DNA from: a bacterium | GTDB taxonomy: Bacteria > Thermosulfidibacterota > Thermosulfidibacteria > Thermosulfidibacterales > JALWSI01 | Length of the DNA stretch: 15,540 nucleotides | Direction: 5' to 3' | NCBI GenBank assembly: GCA_027080315.1 | Contig: JALWSI010000174.1 | Span: forward strand, 1 to 15,540 | Shown here: positions 1-7,321 of the stretch, one piece after another | Position numbering within the stretch: the stretch's first letter is position 1 | Layout of the letters: every line of letters starts with the position of its first letter | The notes under the pieces: model-generated | What the model was told of the DNA's origin: nothing | The model's database searches: none | Seen by the model: the letters and a program-made list of their open reading frames with translations, nothing else | Position numbers and translations under genes: made by a program

Positions 1-1
1 G

Positions 2-745
2 TACATACCCATGAGGTATGTTGATGGCATCTTTGAGGCTGTAGAGAGGGGACAGGTGGATTTCGGGGTTGTTCCTTTTGAGAACTCCACAGAAGGGGTG
101 GTGAGCCACACCCTGGATATGTTCCTTTCCTCTGAGGTGAAGATATGCGGGGAGGTCTATCTTCAGGTGACCCATAACCTTCTCTCTCTCTCAGGCTCTC
201 TGAACGAGGTTGAGGTGATCTACAGCCATCCCCATGCCACTGCCCAGTGCCGAAAATGGATCACCTCTGCTCTGCCAAGGGTGCGCATAGTAGATATGCC
301 CAGCACAGCAGAGGCCGCATTGAGGGCCAAAGAGGATCCCAAAGGTGCTGCCATTGCCAGCGAGATGGCAGCGGGGCTTTACGGACTCAAGATAGCCGCA
401 AGAAAGATAGAGGACCTTTCTGAAAACTACACCAGGTTTCTCGTGCTGGGTATCCAGAGCGACGAGCCCACGGGCAACGACAAGACCTCGCTTCTGGTGA
501 GCATCTCTGATGAGGTTGGTGCTCTTCACAGGATTCTTGAGGGGTTTGCCCAGTACGGCATAAACCTTACCAAAATAGAATCTCGCCCATCGCGTTTGAG
601 ACCCTGGGATTACGTCTTTTTCATAGACCTTGAGGGTCACTGCAAAGACGAGAATGTTGCAAGGGCCCTGGCCCATGTTGATAAGTTGTCCCTTGCCACA
701 AAGGTGCTGGGGTCGTATCCTGTCAAGAGACCAATAACCCCTTGA
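2..745 (+). CDS. pheA: Prephenate dehydratase with C-terminal ACT domain, 5' end outside window
   Basis: Converts prephenate to phenylpyruvate, the committed step of phenylalanine synthesis in the cytoplasm. The reading frame is open from base 2 (Y-I-P before the first Met at 11), and those residues fit the family, so the gene is cut by the window edge and the Met at 11 is not the true start; 247 residues are visible. The catalytic domain shows the GVVPFENSTEG stretch near residues 25-35 and the Thr-Arg-Phe substrate motif (NYTRFLVLG, T144-F146 of the fragment). An ACT regulatory domain follows, with the Phe-binding ESRP signature at fragment residues 193-196, so feedback inhibition by phenylalanine is expected. 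A fused chorismate mutase domain upstream (P-protein form) cannot be judged. ctpA starts 27 nt downstream on the same strand. Confidence 0.95.
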   Translation, partial: YIPMRYVDGIFEAVERGQVDFGVVPFENSTEGVVSHTLDMFLSSEVKICGEVYLQVTHNLLSLSGSLNEVEVIYSHPHATAQCRKWITSALPRVRIVDMPSTAEAALRAKEDPKGAAIASEMAAGLYGLKIAARKIEDLSENYTRFLVLGIQSDEPTGNDKTSLLVSISDEVGALHRILEGFAQYGINLTKIESRPSRLRPWDYVFFIDLEGHCKDENVARALAHVDKLSLATKVLGSYPVKRPITP

Positions 746-772
746 GGTTATAGAACAGGTTTGGAGGAAGGT

Positions 773-2116
773 ATGAAGAGAAGCAAGATTTTCAGGTCTC
801 TAATCCTAAGCGTTTTGATTGGAGCCGTGGTGGTTACGGTGTTGCCCATAACAGGCACCACCGCTGGCAAGAAGAACCAGAGGGAAGAGATCTACAAGAA
901 GCTCAGCGTTTTCACCCAGGCCCTGACCTACATTGAGAAGAACTATGTGAAAGAGGTTGATCCTCAAAAGCTCATATACGGTGCCATCAAAGGCATGGTG
1001 GCAGAGCTTGACCCCCACACAACCTTCATGCCCCCTGACTTTTACAAAGAGATGGAGATTGAGACCAAAGGGGAGTTTGGTGGTTTGGGTATAGAGATCA
1101 CCATGAAGAAGGGTATTCTCACCATAGTCTCTCCCATTGAGGGTACACCAGCTTACAAAAAGGGATTGAAGGCTGGAGACAAGATAATAGCCATTGAGGG
1201 CAAACCCACAAGGGGCCTCACTCTTATGGAAGCGGTTAAGAAGCTGAGGGGCAAGAAGGGAACCAAGGTGACCATAACCATCCAGAGGGACGATGAGAAG
1301 CCCTTTGATGTCACCATAGTTAGAGACATTATCAAGGTTAAAAGCGTCTCTTACCGTATGGAGGATCCAAAGGCCAAGATAGGCTATGTCAGGATACGTT
1401 CATTCCAGGAGAAGACCTCTAAGCAGCTTGATAAGGCTCTTAGTGCTTTGGAAAAGCAGGGGATGAGAGCCCTTGTTCTTGATCTCAGAAACAACCCCGG
1501 TGGGCTATTGAGCCAGGCTGTTGGAGTCTCTGATAGATTCTTGGGGAAAGGCAAGCTGGTGGTGTCAATAAAGGGGAGAAACGGTGCCAACGAGGTGAAG
1601 TTTATGGCCCACAAAGAGCATACTTTCCCCTATCATCCCATGGTGGTTCTGGTGAATGCCGGCAGCGCCAGCGCCTCTGAGATCGTTGCAGGTGCCCTCC
1701 AGGACTGGCACAGGGCGGTGATTGCCGGTGAGCGTACCTTTGGCAAGGGCTCGGTGCAGACGGTGTATCCTTTAAGCGACGGTTCTGCCTTAAAGCTCAC
1801 CACTGCTGCCTACTACACACCCACAGGCCGTTCCATCCAGGAAGAGGGGATAATCCCTGATGTTGAGATTCCCTCCGATATCACTGAGAAGTCTGAGGGC
1901 AACAAGACAGTGATCCGTGAAGAGAGCCTTAAACACCACTTTGCTCAAGGGGTGATAAAGCCTGAGAAGAAGAAGGGTAAAAAGGGTGAATCCCAGAAGA
2001 GCCCAGAGGATAAGCTGAAAGACTACCAGCTGAAGTACGCCTTGGAGTTCCTGAAGGGCTGGCTGCTGATCAACAACAAGGAGATCTTTGGCGGAGAAAA
2101 AGCTGCCCAAAGGTAG
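773..2116 (+). CDS. ctpA: S41 family C-terminal processing peptidase (CtpA/Prc)
   Basis: Serine endopeptidase of the periplasm that trims or degrades exported proteins from their C-terminal end. I chose the ATG at 773 (447 aa) because GGAGG lies at 763-767, 5 nt upstream; a TTG at 761 in the same frame overlaps that Shine-Dalgarno sequence and is unlikely. Residues 1-30 form a signal peptide or anchor (MKRSK, then a hydrophobic stretch). A PDZ domain follows at about residues 95-170 (GGLGIEI, GLKAGDKI), then the S41 core with LRNNPGG, nucleophile Ser300 within GSASASE, and Lys325 and Gln329 in GKGSVQT, matching the Ser-Lys dyad of E. coli Prc. The tail from about residue 400 is Lys-rich. It overlaps the next gene by 29 nt. 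CtpA beside a divergent polysaccharide deacetylase is a recurring bacterial neighbourhood, often linked to cell-wall hydrolase control. Confidence 0.95.
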   Translation: MKRSKIFRSLILSVLIGAVVVTVLPITGTTAGKKNQREEIYKKLSVFTQALTYIEKNYVKEVDPQKLIYGAIKGMVAELDPHTTFMPPDFYKEMEIETKGEFGGLGIEITMKKGILTIVSPIEGTPAYKKGLKAGDKIIAIEGKPTRGLTLMEAVKKLRGKKGTKVTITIQRDDEKPFDVTIVRDIIKVKSVSYRMEDPKAKIGYVRIRSFQEKTSKQLDKALSALEKQGMRALVLDLRNNPGGLLSQAVGVSDRFLGKGKLVVSIKGRNGANEVKFMAHKEHTFPYHPMVVLVNAGSASASEIVAGALQDWHRAVIAGERTFGKGSVQTVYPLSDGSALKLTTAAYYTPTGRSIQEEGIIPDVEIPSDITEKSEGNKTVIREESLKHHFAQGVIKPEKKKGKKGESQKSPEDKLKDYQLKYALEFLKGWLLINNKEIFGGEKAAQR

Positions 2117-3500
2117 TTCAAAGAAGAGCCCCTCCCCCTCTTCAAAGGGAGGGGCCTCCCCTTCCAAAAAGAGAAGGAGCACCTCATCCCGGACCAGAAG
2201 GAAGAAAGGGTCTCAGGCGTTTCCTATATTCATAGCTGCCTTTATGGGCTTTCTTGTGGCCTTGCTGCTTGTGGGCGGTTTTTTCGTCTTCAAAAAGCAC
2301 CGCACTTCTCCAGCTCCAAAGGTTGCCACCATGGCCGACTTTCATCCCTCCCCCAAGATTCGGGTTATCATGGGCAGGGTTCATGCCCTTGTGAAGTCTC
2401 TTCAGAGGGAGATGGGAGACAAGGTCGTTACCCTTGTTGACTCTTTCTCTTACTACCAGTGCACAGACAACCGTTGCTGGAGAGTTGAGACCGCCACCTA
2501 TGTCACCGATCTTGCCCCTACCAAGATTCTATCTGAGCTCAGAAGGTCCCTTAGGACCACCCAGGGACTTGAGGACGTTAAGATTGAGAGCAGTTCCTTC
2601 CAGTGGCTTAGGGGAGAGGGTCTTTCGGTCTCTTTTCTCTTCAAAGGACAGCTTGTTGGCAGGTACACCTTTGTGGAGATTGAAAAGGATGAAGACAGAG
2701 AAGAGGCGTTGCAGTTTAAGCCCTTCTTGGAGCCCAATCTTTCCCAGCACCCCGGTAAAGAGCCCCCAATGGTTGCCATTGTGATAGACGACGTGGGCTA
2801 CACGAGGCAGGCAGCTGATCTCTTCCTGGGACTGCCCTTTCCCATCACCGTCTCAATAATACCCTTCACCCCCTTTGTGCACTATGCCATTGAGAAGGCC
2901 CAAAGATCGGGAAAAGAGGTGATGCTTCACATCCCCATGGAGTCTGGCGGCCACAGGGAGGCTATTGAACGCATGGAGTCACGAACCAAGGGCATGCTGA
3001 GGGTCTCAATGTCAGACGCTGAGATACTCGCCATGCTTCGCCGTGAGATTGCCGCTGTACCAGGTGCCATTGGCGCAAACAACCACATGGGATCAAAGTT
3101 CACATGCAACAGGCACAAGATGAAGGTTGTGCTCAAAGAGCTTAACCGCCACGGGCTCTTCTTCTTAGACAGTCTCACCTCTTCCCGCAGCGTTGCCTAC
3201 AGGGTTGCCAGAGAGATGGGCATGCCGGCCTTAAGAAGGGACGTCTTCCTTGATCACTCACACACCAAGAAGGCCATGAACAGGCAGTTCAAAAGGCTTG
3301 CCGCCATTGCCCTTAAAAGGGGGTACGCCGTTGCAATAGGCCATCCCCTTTTGCCAACATACACCATGATAAAAGAGGGGGCTTCCAAATTGAGGGAGAT
3401 GGGTATAGAGATTGTGCCCATATCAAGGCTGTTGAAACGAGTTGAAGGAGCGAAGAATGGGAGAAGTGGTTTTCAAAAGGCCAGAGAGCTTAACCAATAA
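2088..3500 (+). CDS. Divergent polysaccharide deacetylase family protein (DUF610/YibQ-like)
   Basis: Membrane-anchored protein with a NodB-like fold of the divergent polysaccharide deacetylase family; the substrate is not firmly known, and an envelope glycan is the usual assumption. The start is TTG at 2088 with AAGGAG at 2078-2083, inside the end of ctpA. The first 45 residues are rich in Lys, Arg, Ser and Pro, then a membrane helix spans about 46-68, placing the rest outside the cytoplasm. The C-terminal domain (about 225-450) has the expected conserved blocks: IDD at 233-235, HIPME at 281-285, NNHMGS at 331-336, FFLDS, RDVFLD and AIGHP. After the domain ends at about [11 protein letters not shown], a tail of some 20 residues ([19 protein letters not shown]) runs 44 nt into the next gene and looks like a non-homologous extension. 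I am confident of the family, not of the reaction. Confidence 0.9.
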   Translation: MAEKKLPKGSSKKSPSPSSKGGASPSKKRRSTSSRTRRKKGSQAFPIFIAAFMGFLVALLLVGGFFVFKKHRTSPAPKVATMADFHPSPKIRVIMGRVHALVKSLQREMGDKVVTLVDSFSYYQCTDNRCWRVETATYVTDLAPTKILSELRRSLRTTQGLEDVKIESSSFQWLRGEGLSVSFLFKGQLVGRYTFVEIEKDEDREEALQFKPFLEPNLSQHPGKEPPMVAIVIDDVGYTRQAADLFLGLPFPITVSIIPFTPFVHYAIEKAQRSGKEVMLHIPMESGGHREAIERMESRTKGMLRVSMSDAEILAMLRREIAAVPGAIGANNHMGSKFTCNRHKMKVVLKELNRHGLFFLDSLTSSRSVAYRVAREMGMPALRRDVFLDHSHTKKAMNRQFKRLAAIALKRGYAVAIGHPLLPTYTMIKEGASKLREMGIEIVPISRLLKRVEGAKNGRSGFQKARELNQ

Positions 3501-3945
3501 GCCCTTTCACTTTTGTCCTGGTTGCCACCACGGAATAGCCCACAGAATTGTGGCCCAGGTGATTGATGAGCTGGGCATAAGGGAGGACACCATCGGCATA
3601 GCACCGGTGGGATGCGCGGTATTTCTCTACGATTACTTCAATCTTGATGTTAGCGAGTCGCCCCACGGCAGGGCCCCGGCGGTTGCCACAGGCATCAAGA
3701 GGTGTATGCCCGACAAGGTGGTCTTCTGCTACCAGGGCGACGGAGAGATAACCGCCATTGGCACCGCAGAGATCGTTCATGCTGCAAACAGGGGCGAAAA
3801 CTTCACGGTGATCTACATCAACAACGCGGTTTACGGGATGACCGGAGGCCAGATGGCTCCCACCACCATTGTGGGGCAAAAGGCGTCAACCTGCCCCTAC
3901 GGCAGGGATCCCCAGAACTCTGGCTATCCCATCCGCATGTCTTAG
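3457..3945 (+). CDS. 2-oxoacid:ferredoxin oxidoreductase beta subunit, N-terminal part ending at in-frame TAG
   Basis: TPP-binding beta subunit of a KorB/VorA-type oxidoreductase, which decarboxylates a 2-oxoacid, transfers the acyl group to CoA and reduces ferredoxin. The start is ATG 3457, with AAGGAG at 3445-3450 six nt upstream. Visible motifs are CPGC at 20-23, [23 protein letters not shown] at 94-96 and INN followed by [12 protein letters not shown], which make up the TPP site. At codon 163 the frame hits TAG (3943-3945) after GYPIRMS. In family members, as I recall them, this reads GYPIR(V/M)SEMLATLEG, so the TAG sits where a Glu codon (GAG) is expected. Family-typical sequence resumes without a frameshift at the next codon. 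This half alone lacks about 84 C-terminal residues and is unlikely to work by itself. Nonsense mutation, split gene and sequence error are all possible. Confidence 0.85.
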   Translation: MGEVVFKRPESLTNKPFHFCPGCHHGIAHRIVAQVIDELGIREDTIGIAPVGCAVFLYDYFNLDVSESPHGRAPAVATGIKRCMPDKVVFCYQGDGEITAIGTAEIVHAANRGENFTVIYINNAVYGMTGGQMAPTTIVGQKASTCPYGRDPQNSGYPIRMS

Positions 3946-4197
3946 ATGCTTGCTACCCTTGAGTCTCCTGCCTTTCTGGCCCGGGTTGCCCTAACCAGCC
4001 CTGCAAGGATCAAGAAGGCGAGGCAGGCTGTGAAAAGGGCTTTTCAGATGCAACTGAACGAGATGGGTTTCTCTATGGTTGAGATCCTCTCTGCCTGCCC
4101 CACCAACTGGAGGATGTCTCCCCAGCAGGCCAACAGGTGGATAGAGGAAGAGATGATGCGTTACTTCCCCCTTGGGGTCTTCAAGGATAGGGGTTAA
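3946..4197 (+). CDS. 2-oxoacid:ferredoxin oxidoreductase beta subunit, C-terminal part after in-frame TAG
   Basis: Continuation of the beta subunit in the same frame as the preceding part, beginning with ATG directly after TAG (TAG-ATG). Its 83 residues start MLATLESPAFLARV and carry the conserved end of the subunit: MVEILSACPTNW, WIEEEMMRYFPLGVFKD. No Shine-Dalgarno sequence is seen before the ATG, so separate expression would need termination-reinitiation by the ribosome that stops at 3943-3945. No frameshift or second stop has built up over 250 nt, so the stop is either recent, tolerated, or an error. If the TAG is read as Glu, the joined product is 246 residues, a normal length for this subunit. 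The gamma subunit gene starts 3 nt after this stop. Confidence 0.8.
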   Translation: MLATLESPAFLARVALTSPARIKKARQAVKRAFQMQLNEMGFSMVEILSACPTNWRMSPQQANRWIEEEMMRYFPLGVFKDRG

Positions 4198-4200
4198 AGA

Positions 4201-4743
4201 ATGAACGGCGAAAGAGGAATAGACATCTTTATTGCAGGCATAGGTGGGCAGGGCGCCCTGACTGTGGGAAACGTACTTGCCACTGCGGCGGCCAACCAGG
4301 GGCTTCACACCACTTGGCTTCCTATCTACGGGGTTGAGAAGAGGGGAGGCGAGGCCACCTGCACGGTGCTTCTCTCAGAGTCTCCCATAGAGGCTCCTGT
4401 TGTTGGCAACCCTTCAACGGTTGTTATACTCCACCCCAAGATTCTACACTACGCCGAAAAGGTGAGAGTCAAGGGCAGACTGATTTTGAACACCTCTTTA
4501 GTTGATCCATCTGAGGCTGCCAGAGATGATGTTGAGATCATTGGCATACCTGCCACAGAGATGGCGGCTGAGCTGGGCAGTGAGCAGGCTGCAAATGTGG
4601 TGCTTTTGGGGCTACTGGTTAAACTAAGCGGCATTCTCTCCCTTGACTCCGTTAGAGAGGTTCTTGAGTCAAAGCAGAAAGACGATAGACTGAAAGAGAT
4701 AAACAAGAAGGCCCTTCAGGCTGGCTACGATTTCGTGGACTGA
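4201..4743 (+). CDS. 2-oxoacid:acceptor oxidoreductase gamma subunit (KorC/VorC type)
   Basis: Gamma subunit of the same ferredoxin-dependent 2-oxoacid oxidoreductase as the beta subunit just upstream; it forms part of the heteromeric cytoplasmic complex, in the CoA-side domain. The protein has 180 residues, normal for the family, and shows the Gly-rich GIGGQGA motif at 11-17 and the conserved block WLPIYGVEKRGGEATCTV at about 39-56. It looks intact. The start ATG is 3 nt after the beta gene; a weak AAGGAT/AGGGG-type ribosome site lies at 4183-4193. No alpha (pyrimidine-binding) or ferredoxin-like delta subunit gene adjoins it: polysaccharide deacetylase precedes the pair and uppP follows. 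The substrate (2-oxoglutarate, branched-chain or other 2-oxoacid) cannot be read from this subunit. Confidence 0.9.
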   Translation: MNGERGIDIFIAGIGGQGALTVGNVLATAAANQGLHTTWLPIYGVEKRGGEATCTVLLSESPIEAPVVGNPSTVVILHPKILHYAEKVRVKGRLILNTSLVDPSEAARDDVEIIGIPATEMAAELGSEQAANVVLLGLLVKLSGILSLDSVREVLESKQKDDRLKEINKKALQAGYDFVD

Positions 4744-4746
4744 GGG

Positions 4747-5535
4747 TTGAAACTTCTCTTTTCGTGCATCGCCCTGGGGCTGCTGCAGGGATTAACAGCG
4801 TTTCTTCCGGTTAGCAGCTCGGGGCATTTGGTGATGCTTCAGGGGTTGTTGGGGTTCAAGGAGAACCCCGTGGCCTTTGATCTACTGTTGCACCTCGCGA
4901 CCCTGGGGGCGGTGTTTCTCTACTTTCGCAAAGACCTTTGGCGTCTTACCCTTTCGCTATTTCCCCCTTATTCAGAGAGGGTTGAAGAGAGAAGGCTGGT
5001 GGGATGGATACTTATTGCCACGGTGCTAACCGCTGCCATAGGCCTTGGCCTGAAGCATCAGGTTGAGGTACTCTTCTCCACTCCAAAGTGGGTGGCAGGG
5101 GCCTTGCTCTACACGGGCTTGCTTCTTTTTGTGGGAGACTGGGTTGAAAGCGGCAGGGTACGCTCTGAAGATGCGGGTCCCTGGCGTAGTCTTATGGTTG
5201 GGCTGTTTCAAGGGGTGGCAGTTTTCCCAGGGGTTTCGCGCTCGGGCTCCACTGTGGTTGCGGGGATACTAACCGGCATGAGCAGAGAAGAGGCTGGCAG
5301 GTTCTCGTTTCTTCTTGCGGTTCCAGCCATTCTGGGGGCTGCTGTCTTGGAGGCTCCCCATATCTCAAGTATCCCCTCCAAGCTCTTTGTGCCCTACCTT
5401 GCAGGCATGGTGGTGGCCTTTGTTGTAGGCTATGCCGCCATAGCGGTCTTTTTGAAGGCCATAAAGACCCGTTCACTTAAGTGGTTTGGACTTTACTGCT
5501 GGGCAGTGGCCTTGGCGGGGTTCTTTCTCTTTTGA
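4747..5535 (+). CDS. uppP: Undecaprenyl-diphosphatase UppP/BacA with Ala at catalytic Glu position
   Basis: Integral membrane phosphatase that dephosphorylates undecaprenyl diphosphate, recycling the lipid carrier for peptidoglycan and other glycans. The start is TTG 4747 (MKLLFSCIALGLLQG), 3 nt after the gamma subunit gene and without a clear ribosome site, which suggests translational coupling. The 262 aa length and the many hydrophobic helices are normal. The second family motif, PGVSRSGST, is intact with Arg165 at the position of E. coli R174, and SSSGH (Ser24, His27) is intact. The first motif, (E/Q)-X3-E, is not: Q14-G-L-T-A18 has Ala (GCG, 4798-4800) where E. coli BacA has the essential Glu21. 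One base change from GAG explains it. The protein may be inactive, or the base may be wrong; the family assignment itself is secure. Confidence 0.92.
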   Translation: MKLLFSCIALGLLQGLTAFLPVSSSGHLVMLQGLLGFKENPVAFDLLLHLATLGAVFLYFRKDLWRLTLSLFPPYSERVEERRLVGWILIATVLTAAIGLGLKHQVEVLFSTPKWVAGALLYTGLLLFVGDWVESGRVRSEDAGPWRSLMVGLFQGVAVFPGVSRSGSTVVAGILTGMSREEAGRFSFLLAVPAILGAAVLEAPHISSIPSKLFVPYLAGMVVAFVVGYAAIAVFLKAIKTRSLKWFGLYCWAVALAGFFLF

Positions 5536-5688
5536 GGCTATTGTAGCCGGCAAGGCTTTGGTCTTCACTAACCCTAACCCTTTAGTGTTTTGAAAGGTTT
5601 TATTTTGATAAGGCTTAGTTCTTTGTTGAAGAGCGTTTTGAAAGATGGTATGTAGCAATTTGTGAAATCTGAGATTGGAGGAGTAGCA
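5536..5688 (+). promoter_or_regulatory. Leader region of the surface protein gene, with repeated GTTTTGAAAG
   Basis: Gap between uppP and the secreted protein gene. Right after the uppP stop is a small hairpin (GGCTA-TTG-TAGCC, 5536-5548) without a T-run, so it is not a convincing terminator. GTTTTGAAAG occurs twice, at 5587-5596 and 5635-5644, 48 nt apart. A weak sigma-70-like promoter can be drawn as TTGAAG (5626-5631), 17 nt, TATGTA (5649-5654). A strong ribosome site, GGAGGAG at 5677-5683, decides the ATG at 5689. The promoter assignment is uncertain. Confidence 0.35.
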
Positions 5689-7254
5689 ATGCATAGGTAT
5701 TTTGAAAAATTGCTGGTGGCAGTGGTGATTGTGGGAACGGTGGTATGGTTCTATTCGCTTTTGGGGATTCCGGATGCCCAGTCCGTAACAACATTACCAC
5801 CCGTGATGGATACCCTAACAGTGGACGGGAACATCCACGGCTGCGGAACAACCGCGGGCACTAACCTGGTCTTTTACAGCCACGTTATTCCATCTCCAGG
5901 AGGAAATATTAGCAATACTCACTTTCAATGGGATTTTGATGGCGATGGTGTAACAGACTGCAGCACAGACTGTGCTACAACTGTAGGAGCCACATGCGCT
6001 ACGAGCACCGTTATGCACGCTTACGCTGCAGGTATCTACAGCGCCAAGGTTAAGGCCTGTTATTGCTCCACTGCAGTGTGCACAGAGAGGGAGATACTGG
6101 TTGCAGTGGCGCCAACAGGAGGCAGCGCCGCCGTCATTATGAACCCTTTAGACCCCACCCACCCGGAGTGGATTGGGGTGTACGTGGATAAGGGACAAAT
6201 ATTCGGGATGGACCCGGGCACTCCCGGCGCGCCTGCGGGGGTGACCCCCCAATACCTGCTGGCGTACGGGGTGGATCTGTCAGGATACCAGGGGGTTAGC
6301 CTTCAACCGGGAAGGAAGGTAAGGAATGGGGCAGGAACAGGTGAGACCGTCACCGTTCACGCTGGTCCCTTTGACCTTAATCAGAACACCGTCTTTTACA
6401 AAGAACTCAACGGAGGCTGGCAAGATGTCTCTTCTCTCGTCACAATAGACTGTTCCACAACTGGCATCGTGCACTTCAGCGTGACAGACAACGGCGAGCT
6501 GGATGGATGTAGTACAACTGACATGATCACCGATCCCCTCCTTATCGGGATTTCCCAACCTGTTGCTACATCTCCTCCCAATCCCCCCTCTGATGTTTCT
6601 GTAGAGGCTGTTGGGGGATGCGAGGCCGGATGCGTTGCGAGTGTTACCCTTAGGTGGAAATTTGTTTCTGGTGCAGATGGTTATCTCATCTACAATGCCG
6701 ATACCGGTCAGCTTGCCAAATGGGTGAAAGACGGCACCGCCACAAGCTACACCTTCCACAATTTGCCCTGTGGGCAGATCTTCCACTTCTACCTCAAGAC
6801 CCACAGCTACGCGGGCAACTCACGGCCCAGCAAGACCGTGGCGGTTGAGGTGCCGGCCTGCTCTGGCAGCGGTGGTAGCGGCAACGCCGCTGTGAGCCTT
6901 GTATGGCCTTCAGACAACAGCGCAATAAACTACGACGACTTTTCTGCTGCGGACTACCTCGTGGTCTTTGCCTGGAACAAGGTTGATAGCGCCAAAGGCT
7001 ACCTGCTGAGCCTTGAGCTTGATGACGGTAGTGGCTCATCCATAACCGGCCAGGTGGTGTTCTCTGGCGACAACGGCCTTATTGAGGCAGGAAACCTGGT
7101 GGGCATCTACTTTAAGCTGGATAAAGACGGATGGAACGCCCTTGTGCCCTACACTGTGACATGGCAGGTGAGCGCCTTAAGCGATCCCAACGACCTGAGC
7201 AGCATCTTGGGCACCAGCGAGAAGTACAGCTTTACATTCAATCCAGCGCCGTAG
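5689..7254 (+). CDS. Secreted or surface multidomain protein with PKD-like and fibronectin type III domains
   Basis: Function unknown; probably a secreted or cell-surface binding or structural protein. I chose ATG 5689 (521 aa) because GGAGGAG ends 5 nt before it; an in-frame GTG at 5662 has no such site. A signal peptide or anchor lies at about 7-28 (LLVAVVIVGTVVWFYSLLG). Residues about 35-125 resemble a PKD domain (WDFDGDGVTD at 81-90, later HAYAAGIYSAKVKA) with many Cys. Residues about 130-290 faintly resemble a choice-of-anchor U domain (VFYKELNGGWQDVS; NGELDG..TDMITDP). An FN3 domain follows from about 296 to 388 (LRWKFVSGADGYLIY). A Ser/Gly linker (392-398) leads to a final beta-rich domain with WNKVDSAKGYLLSLEL. 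Thirteen Cys in an exported protein suggest disulfides or covalent attachment. There is no sorting tail, and the gene stands alone between an operon and a bidirectional terminator. Confidence 0.75.
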   Translation: MHRYFEKLLVAVVIVGTVVWFYSLLGIPDAQSVTTLPPVMDTLTVDGNIHGCGTTAGTNLVFYSHVIPSPGGNISNTHFQWDFDGDGVTDCSTDCATTVGATCATSTVMHAYAAGIYSAKVKACYCSTAVCTEREILVAVAPTGGSAAVIMNPLDPTHPEWIGVYVDKGQIFGMDPGTPGAPAGVTPQYLLAYGVDLSGYQGVSLQPGRKVRNGAGTGETVTVHAGPFDLNQNTVFYKELNGGWQDVSSLVTIDCSTTGIVHFSVTDNGELDGCSTTDMITDPLLIGISQPVATSPPNPPSDVSVEAVGGCEAGCVASVTLRWKFVSGADGYLIYNADTGQLAKWVKDGTATSYTFHNLPCGQIFHFYLKTHSYAGNSRPSKTVAVEVPACSGSGGSGNAAVSLVWPSDNSAINYDDFSAADYLVVFAWNKVDSAKGYLLSLELDDGSGSSITGQVVFSGDNGLIEAGNLVGIYFKLDKDGWNALVPYTVTWQVSALSDPNDLSSILGTSEKYSFTFNPAP

Positions 7255-7276
7255 ATTAAAGTAGGTTTCAAATACC

Positions 7277-7309
7277 AAAAAAGCCGCCCTTCCAAAGGGC
7301 GGCTTTTTT
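7277..7309. terminator. Bidirectional rho-independent terminator
   Basis: Perfect GC-rich stem GCCGCCCT (7283-7290) and AGGGCGGC (7296-7303) with a 5-nt loop, preceded by six A (7277-7282) and followed by six T (7304-7309). It can end transcription from both sides, so it serves the surface protein gene on the plus strand and the converging TVP38/DedA-like gene on the minus strand. Confidence 0.93.
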
Positions 7310-7321
7310 CGTCAGTGCCAT

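Noticed and set aside
191-676. 161-codon antisense frame inside pheA
   Set aside because: Overlaps a clear, conserved prephenate dehydratase frame; no domain or ribosome site.
3442-3456. TTG 3442 as the start of the beta subunit
   Set aside because: That codon overlaps the AAGGAG ribosome site (3445-3450) that correctly serves ATG 3457.
3943-3945. Genome-wide recoding of TAG, for example as pyrrolysine
   Set aside because: TAG ends ctpA (2114-2116), the surface protein gene (7252-7254, next to a terminator) and the SAM hydrolase gene (11190-11192) at sensible places, and the expected residue at 163 is Glu in a metabolic subunit.
5565-5584. Telomere-like CTAACCCTAACCC
   Set aside because: Only two copies of a six-base unit in an intergenic gap; chance is sufficient.
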